This document shows, piece after piece, positions 26,602 through 34,276 of a stretch of 64,000 nt of DNA. The DNA comes from an uncultured Oscillospiraceae bacterium (lineage in GTDB: Bacteria; Bacillota; Clostridia; Oscillospirales; Acutalibacteraceae): assembly GCA_900547445.1 (NCBI GenBank), contig URGJ01000005.1, positions 1 to 64,000 on the forward strand, read 5' to 3'. Under the pieces are notes generated by a model that had not been told where the DNA came from, searched no databases, and saw nothing but the letters and a program-made list of their open reading frames with translations. How positions within the stretch are numbered: the stretch's first letter is position 1; each line of letters starts with the position of its first letter. The position numbers were made by a program, and so were the translations under genes.

Positions 26602-27389
26602 ACTACTGTCACCTTATTTTCGGTCGGTGCGGCAACGCTTAAAATGTAATCTCTGCCGTTTTTTGCCCCTTCGTCCGCAAGAGCTGCCTCGGCTGAAGAG
26701 AGGGCAAGCAGGGGCGTATTATTTTTCTGACTTAAGTGGCCTAAAATAAATCTCTGTGTACCCGCGTTTAAAAGCCGGACAAGCTCCGCGGCGCAAGCAT
26801 TGTTTGAAATGTGACCGCACTCGGACATTATACGCATTTTAAGCTCAGGAGGATAAGGTCCTTTACTCAGCATTTCCACATCGTGATTTGATTCAATTAA
26901 AATTGCGTCGCTCCCCTTTATCGCGCTCCTTACCCCTTCTGTTACAACCCCTAAATCCGTGCAGACCGAAATCTTTTTGCCGTCGGGCATTAAAAAGGTA
27001 TATCCGCTTGAGCCCGCGCAGTCATGGCTGGTCTCAAAGCGGGAAATAAGCGTTCCGCCTTTTTCAAGCGGCGTTTTACTGCCGATAGCCGCGGTTTTTG
27101 TCCCTGCGGGGAGTTTGTCTAAGGCAATCAGCGCTTCAAGTGTTTCCTCCGAGGCTATGACCGTAAGCCCCGTTTTGTTAAGCAGGGGCTTTAAGCCCTT
27201 AATGTGGTCAAAATGTTCGTGGGTAATGAGAATTGCGGAGATTTCGGAAAGTGCTCCGCCCGCCCTTTCGAGAGCCGTGTTGAGTGAGCGCAGTGATACG
27301 CCCGCGTCAATCAAAAACGAACCTGTGGAACCCGCGATATATGTACTGTTTCCTGTTGAGCCGCTGAAAAGCGGGCAAATTCTTGACAT
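26598..27389 (-). CDS. MBL-fold metallohydrolase (YycJ/WalJ-like)
   Basis: About 263 residues. The metallo-beta-lactamase metal site reads THEHFDHIKG near residue 60, with further ligands in ETSHDCAGSSG near 120, CTDLGVV near 143, IESNHD near 163 and ILGHLSQKNN near 218. YycJ/WalJ proteins are 5'-3' exonuclease-like and linked to cell-wall/DNA replication regulation in Bacillus. The ATG at 27389 is favoured because GGAG precedes it at proper distance, while an ATG six codons upstream abuts a terminator hairpin. It is followed directly by rlmH, a common order in Firmicutes. Confidence 0.85.
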   Translation of the reverse strand: MSRICPLFSGSTGNSTYIAGSTGSFLIDAGVSLRSLNTALERAGGALSEISAILITHEHFDHIKGLKPLLNKTGLTVIASEETLEALIALDKLPAGTKTAAIGSKTPLEKGGTLISRFETSHDCAGSSGYTFLMPDGKKISVCTDLGVVTEGVRSAIKGSDAILIESNHDVEMLSKGPYPPELKMRIMSECGHISNNACAAELVRLLNAGTQRFILGHLSQKNNTPLLALSSAEAALADEGAKNGRDYILSVAAPTENKVTVV

Positions 27390-27410
27390 TTTTATTTCTC
27401 CAGTCATAAT

Positions 27411-27447
27411 AATAAGCCTGATAGGTTTGTCCCCCGTCAGGCTTATT
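27411..27447 (-). terminator. Terminator after murA
   Basis: Perfect 11-bp stem (AATAAGCCTGA with TCAGGCTTATT) and 15-nt loop between murA and the MBL gene, followed on the minus strand by a short T-rich stretch. Confidence 0.7.
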
Positions 27448-27491
27448 ACTAAACGGATCGGTATATACCAACCCTAAAAAATTAAATAACT

Positions 27492-28778
27492 TTACGCCTG
27501 TTTCAGAGCGATTGTATTATCAAAAATCGGAACTCGTTTTATATCCGCCCCAAGAGCCGAAAACTTTTCGACGACATCCTCATAGCCGCGGTCAATGTGG
27601 TCTATTTCCTCAATTTCGGTAGTGCCGTCAGCGGCAAGCCCGGCGATTATCATAGCCGCGCCCGCTCTCAGATCAACCGCCCTAACAGGCGCGGCGTTAA
27701 GCGACTTGACCCCTGTTATAACTGCCATCTTGCCGTCCACCTGAATATCCGCTCCCATAAGTGTGAGCTGGTCGACATATCTGAAACGGCTGTCCCAAAC
27801 TCCCTCGGTCACTATGCTTGTGCCGTCGGCAATGCTTAAAACGGTTGCCATTTGCGGCTGCATATCCGTAGGAAAGCCGGGGTGCGGCATTGTTTTTACA
27901 TTGCATTTATGGGGTCTTCCGCTCATCTGAACACGAACCGCCTCATCATACTCGGTGATTTTAGCCCCTGCCTCAGCAAGCTTTGCAATAATCGATTCAA
28001 GATGCTTCGGGGTCACATTTGTTACTAAAATATCGCCCTTTGCGGCGACCGCCGCCGCCATATAAGTCCCTGCCTCTATCTGGTCGGGGATAATGCTGTA
28101 AGACGTGCCGGAAAGACGCCTTACACCGTGAATTTTAATCACACCTGTTCCTGCGCCCATAATATTAGCGCCCATAGAATTTAGGAAGTTGGCGAGATCG
28201 ACAATGTGCGGCTCCCTCGCGGCGTTTTCTATTACGGTGAGTCCCGCGGCCTTGGCAGCGGCGAGCATAATATTTATTGTTGCCCCCACCGATACAACGT
28301 CAAGGTAAACAGAGCAGCCTGTAAGCTTTTTGGCTTTTGCCTCTACCATACCGTTTTCGATCGTCATTTTAGCGCCCAATGCCTCAAAGCCTTTAATATG
28401 CTGGTCGATAGGCCGCACCCCGAAATTGCAGCCTCCCGGAGGCGCAACCCTGGCACGGTTCATTCTTCCAAGCAATGCGCCCAAAAAATAACTTGACGCG
28501 CGCATACCCTCCGCCATCTTCTTTGAAACGACAAAGGAATTGACATGGCGTGGGTCAATTTCTACGGTAGATTTGTTTATTGGCTTAATATGTGCGCCTA
28601 AGGCATGCATTGCCTTCAGTATGGTCGCGACATCGGATATATTAGGAAGATTTTCAATAACGCACGGCTCGTCAGACAGTAAAACCGCAGGAAGAATTGC
28701 CACTGCGGCGTTCTTCGCGCCGCTTATGCGGACCTCGCCTTTGAGAGGCTTGCCGCCGTTTATCACGAATTTCTCCAA
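27492..28778 (-). CDS. murA: UDP-N-acetylglucosamine 1-carboxyvinyltransferase
   Basis: First committed step of peptidoglycan synthesis: transfers enolpyruvate from PEP to UDP-GlcNAc. The sequence is full length (428 residues from the TTG at 28778). EKFVINGGKPLKGEVRISGAKNAA at the N-terminus carries the catalytic Lys, and PPGGCNFGVRP holds Cys117, the fosfomycin-reactive residue. PHPGFPTDMQPQMA lies near 300. I prefer the TTG start: GGGAG lies 8 nt before it and the protein then begins like other MurA enzymes, whereas the GTG three codons upstream touches the Shine-Dalgarno. It has its own strong promoter at 28869-28897. Confidence 0.95.
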   Translation of the reverse strand: MEKFVINGGKPLKGEVRISGAKNAAVAILPAVLLSDEPCVIENLPNISDVATILKAMHALGAHIKPINKSTVEIDPRHVNSFVVSKKMAEGMRASSYFLGALLGRMNRARVAPPGGCNFGVRPIDQHIKGFEALGAKMTIENGMVEAKAKKLTGCSVYLDVVSVGATINIMLAAAKAAGLTVIENAAREPHIVDLANFLNSMGANIMGAGTGVIKIHGVRRLSGTSYSIIPDQIEAGTYMAAAVAAKGDILVTNVTPKHLESIIAKLAEAGAKITEYDEAVRVQMSGRPHKCNVKTMPHPGFPTDMQPQMATVLSIADGTSIVTEGVWDSRFRYVDQLTLMGADIQVDGKMAVITGVKSLNAAPVRAVDLRAGAAMIIAGLAADGTTEIEEIDHIDRGYEDVVEKFSALGADIKRVPIFDNTIALKQA

Positions 28779-28868
28779 ATAAGGCACTCCCCCGTCAAAA
28801 ATAATCGTGAAATACAGAAGAAAACTGTTGTTATTAGTTTAACCGAATAATTTGAAAATACTTTTAGT

Positions 28869-28897
28869 ATTATATACGTATTTTGCCGCTTTGTCAA
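28869..28897 (-). promoter_or_regulatory. Sigma-A-type promoter of murA
   Basis: TTGACA, 17-bp spacer, TATAAT on the minus strand, about 90 bp upstream of the murA start. The 314-bp gap between murA and prs otherwise holds only the terminator at 29033-29069. Confidence 0.85.
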
Positions 28898-29032
28898 TTT
28901 CAATTTGAAAAACCATATTCTTAAAATGATTTAAAACGCCCCAAATCCGCACTGTTTAGGGGATTATAAAAAATAAAAATCTGCTTTGATTTTAATTCTT
29001 TCATCAAGCGGCAAGGGGAAACCCGAAGACAC

Positions 29033-29069
29033 AAAAGACTCCACGGAATATACCAACGCGGAGTCTTTT
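29033..29069 (-). terminator. Terminator after prs
   Basis: Stem AAAAGACTCC with GGAGTCTTTT, extended inside by CG/CG pairs, 23 bp downstream of the prs stop. The A and T runs at its ends let it work in both directions. Confidence 0.8.
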
Positions 29070-29092
29070 CATAAGTACAGCTGAAAGGCAGT

Positions 29093-30223
29093 TTATTTAT
29101 CCTGCCCGTACTTTGCAACAATTTTTTTAATGCGGTCAACGGGGTCTAACAGGCTGCTTATAGAATTGTCGCAGTTAAGCGTGTCAACAAGAAGCGCAAT
29201 ATATTTTGACATATTTACGCTGCAATACCAATCGCGCGATAACAGCTCGGGTGACTGATAGATAAGGTTAGTGGTGAAAATCTTATCAATTTTGCCCTCT
29301 TTGTAGTATTCGTCAAACTTTTTAAGACCCTCAACAAAAAGACCGAAGGTGGAGAAAATGAAAATTCTTCCCGCGCCCTTTTCCTTTAGCTTTGCCGCAA
29401 TGTCAAGCATCGATTCGCCTGAAGAAATCATATCGTCAACAAGGATTAAATCCTTGCCCGTAATGTCGTTGCCCAAAAATTCGTGAGCCTCAATCGGATT
29501 TCTGCCGTTTACTATAACCGAATAGTTGCGTCGCTTATAGAACATACCGAGCTCCAGCCCTAAGACGGAGGAGTAGTAAATGCAGCGGCCCATTCCGCCC
29601 TCGTCGGGGGAAACTATCATAGTGTGGTCGCGGTCAAGCTTAATATCAGGGACGGTTTTAAGGAGGGCCTTGATCATCTGATAAGCCGCCTGAACATTGT
29701 CGAAGCCGTCGAGCGGTATTGCGTTGTTAACTCTTGGGTCGTGCGCGTCAAAGGTAATGATGTTTTTAACGCCCATCGCCACAAGCTCCTGAAGCGCCAT
29801 AGCGCAGTCCATAGATTCCCTTGCGGTTCTTCTGTGCTGTCTGCCCTCGTAAAGCATAGGCATAATAACGGTGATTCTTCTCGCCTTGCCGCCTAATGCC
29901 GCGATAACCCGCTTTAAGTCCTGATAATGGTCGTCGGGGCTCATCGGAACGGTCTGCCCGTACATCTTGTAGGTTACGCTGTAATTAAAGCAGTCACAGA
30001 TAATGTAGGCGTCAAGACCTCTCGCCGTATGCTTAAGCACCGCTTTTGCTTCGCCTGTGCCGAAGCGCGGACAATTTGCGGAAACCACAAAGGACTCGTC
30101 CTCAGGAATACTACGCCATTGCTTTAAGTAGTAATCTACCTGAGACGCTATGTCCTCGCAGCCGCGCATACTTATAAGCGCGAGGTCGCCGTAGGGTGTG
30201 TGCTTGAAATCGATACTTGCCAT
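29093..30223 (-). CDS. prs: Ribose-phosphate pyrophosphokinase (long form)
   Basis: Makes PRPP from ribose-5-phosphate and ATP for nucleotide, His, Trp and NAD synthesis. The PRPP-binding loop is DLILVDDMISSGESM near residue 263, and ITFDAHDPR near 168 and MPMLYEGRQHRR near 120 match the ATP/flexible-loop regions. At 376 residues it is about 60 longer than the usual bacterial enzyme, with an N-terminal extension (FKHTPYGDLALISMRGCEDIASQVD) and an unusual C-terminal tail. I take it to be the divergent PRPP synthetase seen in some Clostridia; a second canonical prs may exist elsewhere. The ATG has GGAGGG upstream. Confidence 0.85.
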   Translation of the reverse strand: MASIDFKHTPYGDLALISMRGCEDIASQVDYYLKQWRSIPEDESFVVSANCPRFGTGEAKAVLKHTARGLDAYIICDCFNYSVTYKMYGQTVPMSPDDHYQDLKRVIAALGGKARRITVIMPMLYEGRQHRRTARESMDCAMALQELVAMGVKNIITFDAHDPRVNNAIPLDGFDNVQAAYQMIKALLKTVPDIKLDRDHTMIVSPDEGGMGRCIYYSSVLGLELGMFYKRRNYSVIVNGRNPIEAHEFLGNDITGKDLILVDDMISSGESMLDIAAKLKEKGAGRIFIFSTFGLFVEGLKKFDEYYKEGKIDKIFTTNLIYQSPELLSRDWYCSVNMSKYIALLVDTLNCDNSISSLLDPVDRIKKIVAKYGQDK

Positions 30224-30477
30224 TAAAAAGCCCTCCGTTGAAAAAAGTTCAAATCCCCCTCTTGGGTATACATATATATAATATCACAAAACCTTCGACA
30301 CAAAAAGACCTTTTTTAAAAAATTTTCAATAATATTTTATCGGGGTTTTACGGTAAAATTTATTGTATACAGCTAAAAAGCTCGAAATAAGATATACGGC
30401 AATAAAATTAAACTTGTATATTGAATAATTTATATAGAAAATATATAATTAAAATATGCAAGAAAGGCAGTGCTTTT

Positions 30478-30519
30478 ATGAAAAAAATGTTTTACGGCGC
30501 CATGCAACAAGTAGGATAA
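30478..30519 (+). CDS. 13-codon open frame in the 30224-30586 gap
   Basis: ATG AAA AAA ATG start, encoding MKKMFYGAMQQVG, with a GAAAGG Shine-Dalgarno 10 nt upstream, 68 bp before the next gene. It could be a leader peptide or chance. The rest of this 363-bp gap is AT-rich and should hold the divergent promoters for prs and the downstream pair; I could not place them with confidence. Confidence 0.25.
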   Translation: MKKMFYGAMQQVG

Positions 30520-30586
30520 ATAATTTCAATAATTTTCGTGTAACCCTGTCACCTTTACGGAATAAAATATTTTAAGAGGTGATTTT

Positions 30587-31168
30587 ATGGATAACGAACT
30601 TATTGAAAAATATAAAAAAGAGCTTATGAGAATGTACCGTTCCTCTCCCTCACCGCGAGTACAGCCGACCGCGGCGCGGGAAAGCGCGCCGCCTAAAGCC
30701 GAAACCGACTCACGGGAAGCGCCGATTGACAAGCAAGGAGCGTACGAGCAGGGTACGCCGTATGACAAGGAGGATTCCACCGACCAAAACGGACGGCTTG
30801 TGGTAATGGCGACGGCGGTCTCAAGTATATACCCGGTTGAGAACGCCAAGGTCACGGTATTTACGGGCGACTATAAAGCGCCGAATATCATTGACACCGA
30901 CTTTACAGACCAAAGCGGAAAAACCAAAACCTTCAGTCTGCCAGCTCCCTCAAGAGGGCTTTCTATGGAGCCCGACACGGGCGCACAGCCCTACGCCCTT
31001 TACAACGTGCTTATCGAGGCGGACGGCTACGCCGACAACCTGCATGTAAATCTCCCTATTTTCAGGGGCGTGACCTCTCTTCAACGCTCAAACCTTACTC
31101 CCCTCGCCTCCTTCGGAGGAAACAAAGGACCGATTGTTTTTAACGAGCTTTCGTTCTTTAATCTTTAG
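30587..31168 (+). CDS. Carboxypeptidase-regulatory-like domain protein, unknown function
   Basis: 193 residues: a charged, proline-rich, low-complexity N-terminus (about 1-65, beginning DNELIEKYKKELMRMYR) and a beta-sandwich-like domain (about 70-193) with NGRLVVMATAVSSIYPVENAKVTVF and ALYNVLIEADGYADNLHVNLPIF, the pattern of carboxypeptidase regulatory domains. No signal peptide is visible. It lies 12 bp upstream of the SpoIID-like gene, so the two are probably one operon and may act together in the forespore or spore envelope. Start supported by AAGAGGTG 7 nt upstream. Confidence 0.7.
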   Translation: MDNELIEKYKKELMRMYRSSPSPRVQPTAARESAPPKAETDSREAPIDKQGAYEQGTPYDKEDSTDQNGRLVVMATAVSSIYPVENAKVTVFTGDYKAPNIIDTDFTDQSGKTKTFSLPAPSRGLSMEPDTGAQPYALYNVLIEADGYADNLHVNLPIFRGVTSLQRSNLTPLASFGGNKGPIVFNELSFFNL

Positions 31169-31180
31169 GGGGGTGAGTAA

Positions 31181-32557
31181 ATGCCTGCGGTTATTCAGCC
31201 CGTTATACCCGAGAATATCACGGTGCATTTGGGCGCGCCCGGCTCAAACGCCGAAAATGTAACTGTGCCGTTTGTTGACTACATTAAAAATGTCGCCTCG
31301 AGCGAGATTTACCCTACCTGGCCCGAAAACGCCCTGCGAGCCAACATATACGCGATTATTACCTTTGCGCTCAACCGAATTTACACCGAGTGGTACCGCT
31401 CGCGCGGCTACGACTTTGATATAACAAACAACACCCGCTACGATCAGGCGTTTGTCCCGGGTAGGGACATATTTGAAAACATAAGCGATATAGTCGATGA
31501 TATTTTTGACGAATATGTTGTCCGACAGGGCAACATACAGCCCCTTTTCACCGCCTTTTGCAACGGAACGACCTCACAGTGCGAGGGTCTTTCACAATGG
31601 GGTACGGTAACCCTTGCGGAGCAGGGGCTTACCCCCTACGAAATTTTGCAGACCTACTACGGCGACAATATAAGCATACTTACCGACGTCCCTGTTGAAA
31701 ACATCGCCGAGTCCTACCCGGGCACACCCTTGCGTCTCGGCGACGTTTCAAACGAGGTCAAAATTATTCAGACCCAATTGAACCGCATAGCGCAAAATTA
31801 CCCTGCCATACCCAAAATCCGCCTTGAAAACGGACTTTTCGGAAACGACACCGAGGAAGCCGTGCGAAGCTTTCAGGAAATCTTTTCTCTGCCCGTGACG
31901 GGAACGGTGGATAAGGCTACCTGGTACGCGATAAAGCGCTACTATAACGGCGTAAAGCAGTTAGCCGAGCTTGTTTCCGAGGGGATCACAATAGAGGAAG
32001 CTACCCTGCCCTACCCGACCGAGGGGTTAAGACTCGGTATGCAAGGTGCGGAAATCAGGACCCTACAATACTATCTCGATATTATTTCCTACTTTAATCC
32101 CGCGCTGGAGCTAATACCCATAAACGGGGTATTCGACCGGAGAACCGAGCAGGCGGTCAAGGCTTTTCAGCGGTTTTACGGCCTGCCCGAGACCGGATTT
32201 GTTGACGAAGACACCTGGAATCTCATTTTTAAAATTTACAGGGACACCGCCGCTACCCTGCCCGAGGGCTATGAGGGAGAGCGCGCGAAAATTTACCCCG
32301 GCTATGTCCTAAGCGAGGGTATGCGAAATGACGATGTAAGTGATCTTCAGACCTATCTTTCGTATATCGGGAGCGTATATCCCGAAATTCCCGAAATTCC
32401 AGTTACGGGCTATTTCGGCGAGCAGACAAGGGACGCGGTATACACCTTTCAGCGCCTTTTCGGGCTGCCGATAAGCGGACTTGTGGGTCACAGCACCTGG
32501 TACGCCATCGCCGAGGAATACAACGCCTTAAAGGGATTAAGCTACGCAGAATTATAA
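31181..32557 (+). CDS. SpoIID-like domain protein with three peptidoglycan-binding repeats
   Basis: 458 residues without an obvious signal peptide. Residues about 40-170 resemble SpoIID/LytB: WPENALRANIYAIITFALNRI, then TAFCNGTTSQCEGLSQWGTVTLAEQG and ILQTYYGDNI, matching the C-terminal core of the lytic-transglycosylase-related SpoIID fold. Three PG_binding_1 repeats follow (about 184-246, 283-349, 378-442), each built as LRxGxxxxEVxxLQxxLN, YGxxTxxAVxxFQ and GxVxxxTW. It probably binds or remodels spore or vegetative peptidoglycan. The Shine-Dalgarno is a six-G run. Whether the SpoIID-like domain keeps its catalytic Glu cannot be judged here. Confidence 0.8.
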   Translation: MPAVIQPVIPENITVHLGAPGSNAENVTVPFVDYIKNVASSEIYPTWPENALRANIYAIITFALNRIYTEWYRSRGYDFDITNNTRYDQAFVPGRDIFENISDIVDDIFDEYVVRQGNIQPLFTAFCNGTTSQCEGLSQWGTVTLAEQGLTPYEILQTYYGDNISILTDVPVENIAESYPGTPLRLGDVSNEVKIIQTQLNRIAQNYPAIPKIRLENGLFGNDTEEAVRSFQEIFSLPVTGTVDKATWYAIKRYYNGVKQLAELVSEGITIEEATLPYPTEGLRLGMQGAEIRTLQYYLDIISYFNPALELIPINGVFDRRTEQAVKAFQRFYGLPETGFVDEDTWNLIFKIYRDTAATLPEGYEGERAKIYPGYVLSEGMRNDDVSDLQTYLSYIGSVYPEIPEIPVTGYFGEQTRDAVYTFQRLFGLPISGLVGHSTWYAIAEEYNALKGLSYAEL

Positions 32558-32563
32558 AAAAGC

Positions 32564-32597
32564 AGCGGCGTGAAATCGAAAAATATTTTACGCCGCT
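32564..32597. terminator. Hairpin between convergent genes
   Basis: Stem AGCGGCGTGAAAT with ATTTTACGCCGCT (one G-T pair), 8-nt loop, between the SpoIID-like gene and degV, which converge here. No clear T run. Confidence 0.6.
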
Positions 32598-32641
32598 ATC
32601 CTGTTCTCTTTTAATATTTATTTAAGCCGACAACACCCTTT

Positions 32642-33523
32642 TCAGAATTTCCTTACATCATTTTCGCCCTCGAAATAGAGCGCCAGAGCACCCGGTCCTA
32701 AGTGTGAGCCTGTCGCGGGTTCGTGCTTTACCGTTACAATTTTCTTGGGCGTATTCGCCTTATTTATCAGCGCCGCCAAATGCTCGGCGTCTTCTTTGCA
32801 GTCGGCATAGCTTATGCCGACCGTTTGGCTTTCGGAATTTTTTACAAGCTCGGCGTATTTCTGAGCTAAAGCGGCTATTATTTTTGCTCTGCCTCTGACT
32901 TTGCCGAAGGAGACGATTTTGCCCTCCTCGTTTCCCTTAAGAATAGGCTTTATTCCAAGTACCGTACCCACGGCGGCGCTGAGGTTTGAAAGTCTGCCCG
33001 TGCGCCTAAGGTGCATTAAATCGTCAACCGTGAAGACCTGATACATTTTCGGTATATGTTTACATACCTCATCTGCCGTTTTCTCAAGGCTCATTCCGTC
33101 TGCGCGGCATTTCGCCGCCCTCAAGACGTGAAGACCCTCGCCGAGACTCGCCCCCAGACTGTCAATAAGCTCAATTTTGCGCTCGGGAAACTCCTCAGCT
33201 AACTGCTCACTTGCCATTTTCGCGGAGGAAAAGGAGCCGCTTACCCCTGAGGAGAGCCCAATAAAGAGTATATCCTTTCCGCTTTCAAGAACAGGACGGA
33301 AAAAATCCATATATTTTTGCGGATTAATTTGGGAGGTGGTAACCCTTTCACCGCCCCTAAGAGCGGCGTAATACGCCATATCGTCAAATGTCTCTAAGAT
33401 TTCGCAGGCACATTCTTTTCCTTTAAAAAAATAAGGCAGTGGGATTGCGGTTATATCGTTATCGCGAAGCATTTTCGCGGTAAGGTTTGAAGCAGAGTCG
33501 GTTAAAATCGCAAAATTCGACAT
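32642..33523 (-). CDS. DegV family fatty-acid-binding protein
   Basis: About 293 residues. DegV (FakB-type) proteins bind a fatty acid and present it to the FakA kinase. Seen: ILTDSASNLT at residues 5-14, RVTTSQINPQKYMDFF near 58, FIGLSSGVSGSFSSAKMA near 83, and the RRTGRLSNLSAAVGTVLGIKPIL block near 178, all diagnostic. The internal ATG at 33523 is preferred (AAGGAGA 6 nt upstream) over a frame opening 25 codons earlier. It is monocistronic, convergent with the SpoIID-like gene and divergent from the ECF sigma operon. Confidence 0.9.
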   Translation of the reverse strand: MSNFAILTDSASNLTAKMLRDNDITAIPLPYFFKGKECACEILETFDDMAYYAALRGGERVTTSQINPQKYMDFFRPVLESGKDILFIGLSSGVSGSFSSAKMASEQLAEEFPERKIELIDSLGASLGEGLHVLRAAKCRADGMSLEKTADEVCKHIPKMYQVFTVDDLMHLRRTGRLSNLSAAVGTVLGIKPILKGNEEGKIVSFGKVRGRAKIIAALAQKYAELVKNSESQTVGISYADCKEDAEHLAALINKANTPKKIVTVKHEPATGSHLGPGALALYFEGENDVRKF

Positions 33524-33621
33524 AGTAAATTCTCCTTGAAATATGTATTGCTCTATTATTATAATATTTACCGCAAACCGCCGCAAGATACAGCGCATTT
33601 TCTTTTATCTATTGATTTTAC

Positions 33622-33659
33622 CCGCTCGGTAGAGTCCGATTTTTACGCTCTACCGGCGG
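33622..33659. promoter_or_regulatory. Hairpin between degV and the sigma factor gene
   Basis: CCGC-CGGTAGAG pairs with CTCTACCG-GCGG (one bulged T), 13-nt loop. It lies 70 bp upstream of the ECF promoter and has no U run, so it is more likely an operator or a transcription boundary than a plain terminator. Confidence 0.4.
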
Positions 33660-33729
33660 TGGAGTTTCCTTTATTAATGACATTTAGCCGCCATAGCTTA
33701 AATAATCTTTTCCTTAAAAGTAAATTTTT

Positions 33730-33757
33730 TGAAACCTTTTTGGGCGCTCATCGGTAT
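33730..33757 (+). promoter_or_regulatory. ECF-type promoter of the sigma factor operon
   Basis: TGAAAC, 16-bp spacer, CGGTAT, close to the TGAAAC-N16-CGTA pattern recognised by sigma-W-like ECF factors. It sits 22 bp before the sigma factor ATG and suggests autoregulation. Confidence 0.65.
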
Positions 33758-33778
33758 TATAGGCGAGGGAGAAGTTAA

Positions 33779-34276
33779 ATGGAGTATACGGAAAATATTG
33801 CCGAAAAGGATTACGCGCTACCCGAGGCGGCGTTCCGAAAATACGCCGACACGGTTTATCGGCTTGCCTTTGTGCGCACAGGCTCTCGGAACGACAGCGA
33901 CGATATTTTGCAGGAGGTATTCCTACGGTATATGAAGGTATGGCAGAATATGCAGTCCGAGGAGCACGTCAAGGCGACCCTTATCCGCATTACCGTAAAC
34001 TGCAGCAACAGTCTGCTTACTTCCGCTTGGTTTAAGAAGACCGATCCGCTTGACGAAAATATTTCCGCCTCGTACGCTAATTCCGCGGAAAGCGCGCTCA
34101 GCGAGGTTTTAAAGCTTCCCGTAAAATACCGCACCGTGATTCACCTGTATTATTATATGGGTTATTCGGTCGCGGAGATAGCAGAGCTTACAAAAACCAA
34201 CCCCTCAACCGTTAAAACAAGACTCTCCCGCGCACGCGGACAGCTTAAAAAAACTCTGGAGGCGGAGGATTTATGA
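33779..34276 (+). CDS. ECF-family RNA polymerase sigma factor
   Basis: 165 residues. Region 2 (about 17-80) contains YRLAFVRTGSRNDSDDILQEVFLRYMK, whose DxxDxxQExF core binds RNA polymerase; region 4 (about 108-160) has KYRTVIHLYYYMGYSVAEIAELTKTNPSTVKTRLSRAR, a helix-turn-helix for the -35. No anti-sigma gene is annotated by similarity nearby, but the next gene overlaps by 4 bp and encodes a membrane protein with a short cytoplasmic N-terminus. GAGGGAG is the Shine-Dalgarno. Confidence 0.92.
   Translation: MEYTENIAEKDYALPEAAFRKYADTVYRLAFVRTGSRNDSDDILQEVFLRYMKVWQNMQSEEHVKATLIRITVNCSNSLLTSAWFKKTDPLDENISASYANSAESALSEVLKLPVKYRTVIHLYYYMGYSVAEIAELTKTNPSTVKTRLSRARGQLKKTLEAEDL

Noticed and set aside
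28921..29139. 72-codon minus-strand frame overlapping the end of prs
   Set aside because: Overlaps a terminator hairpin and prs, with no Shine-Dalgarno and no recognisable domain.
30526..30855. 109-codon minus-strand frame opposite the carboxypeptidase-regulatory-like gene
   Set aside because: Antisense to a gene with a good Shine-Dalgarno and domain pattern; no independent support.
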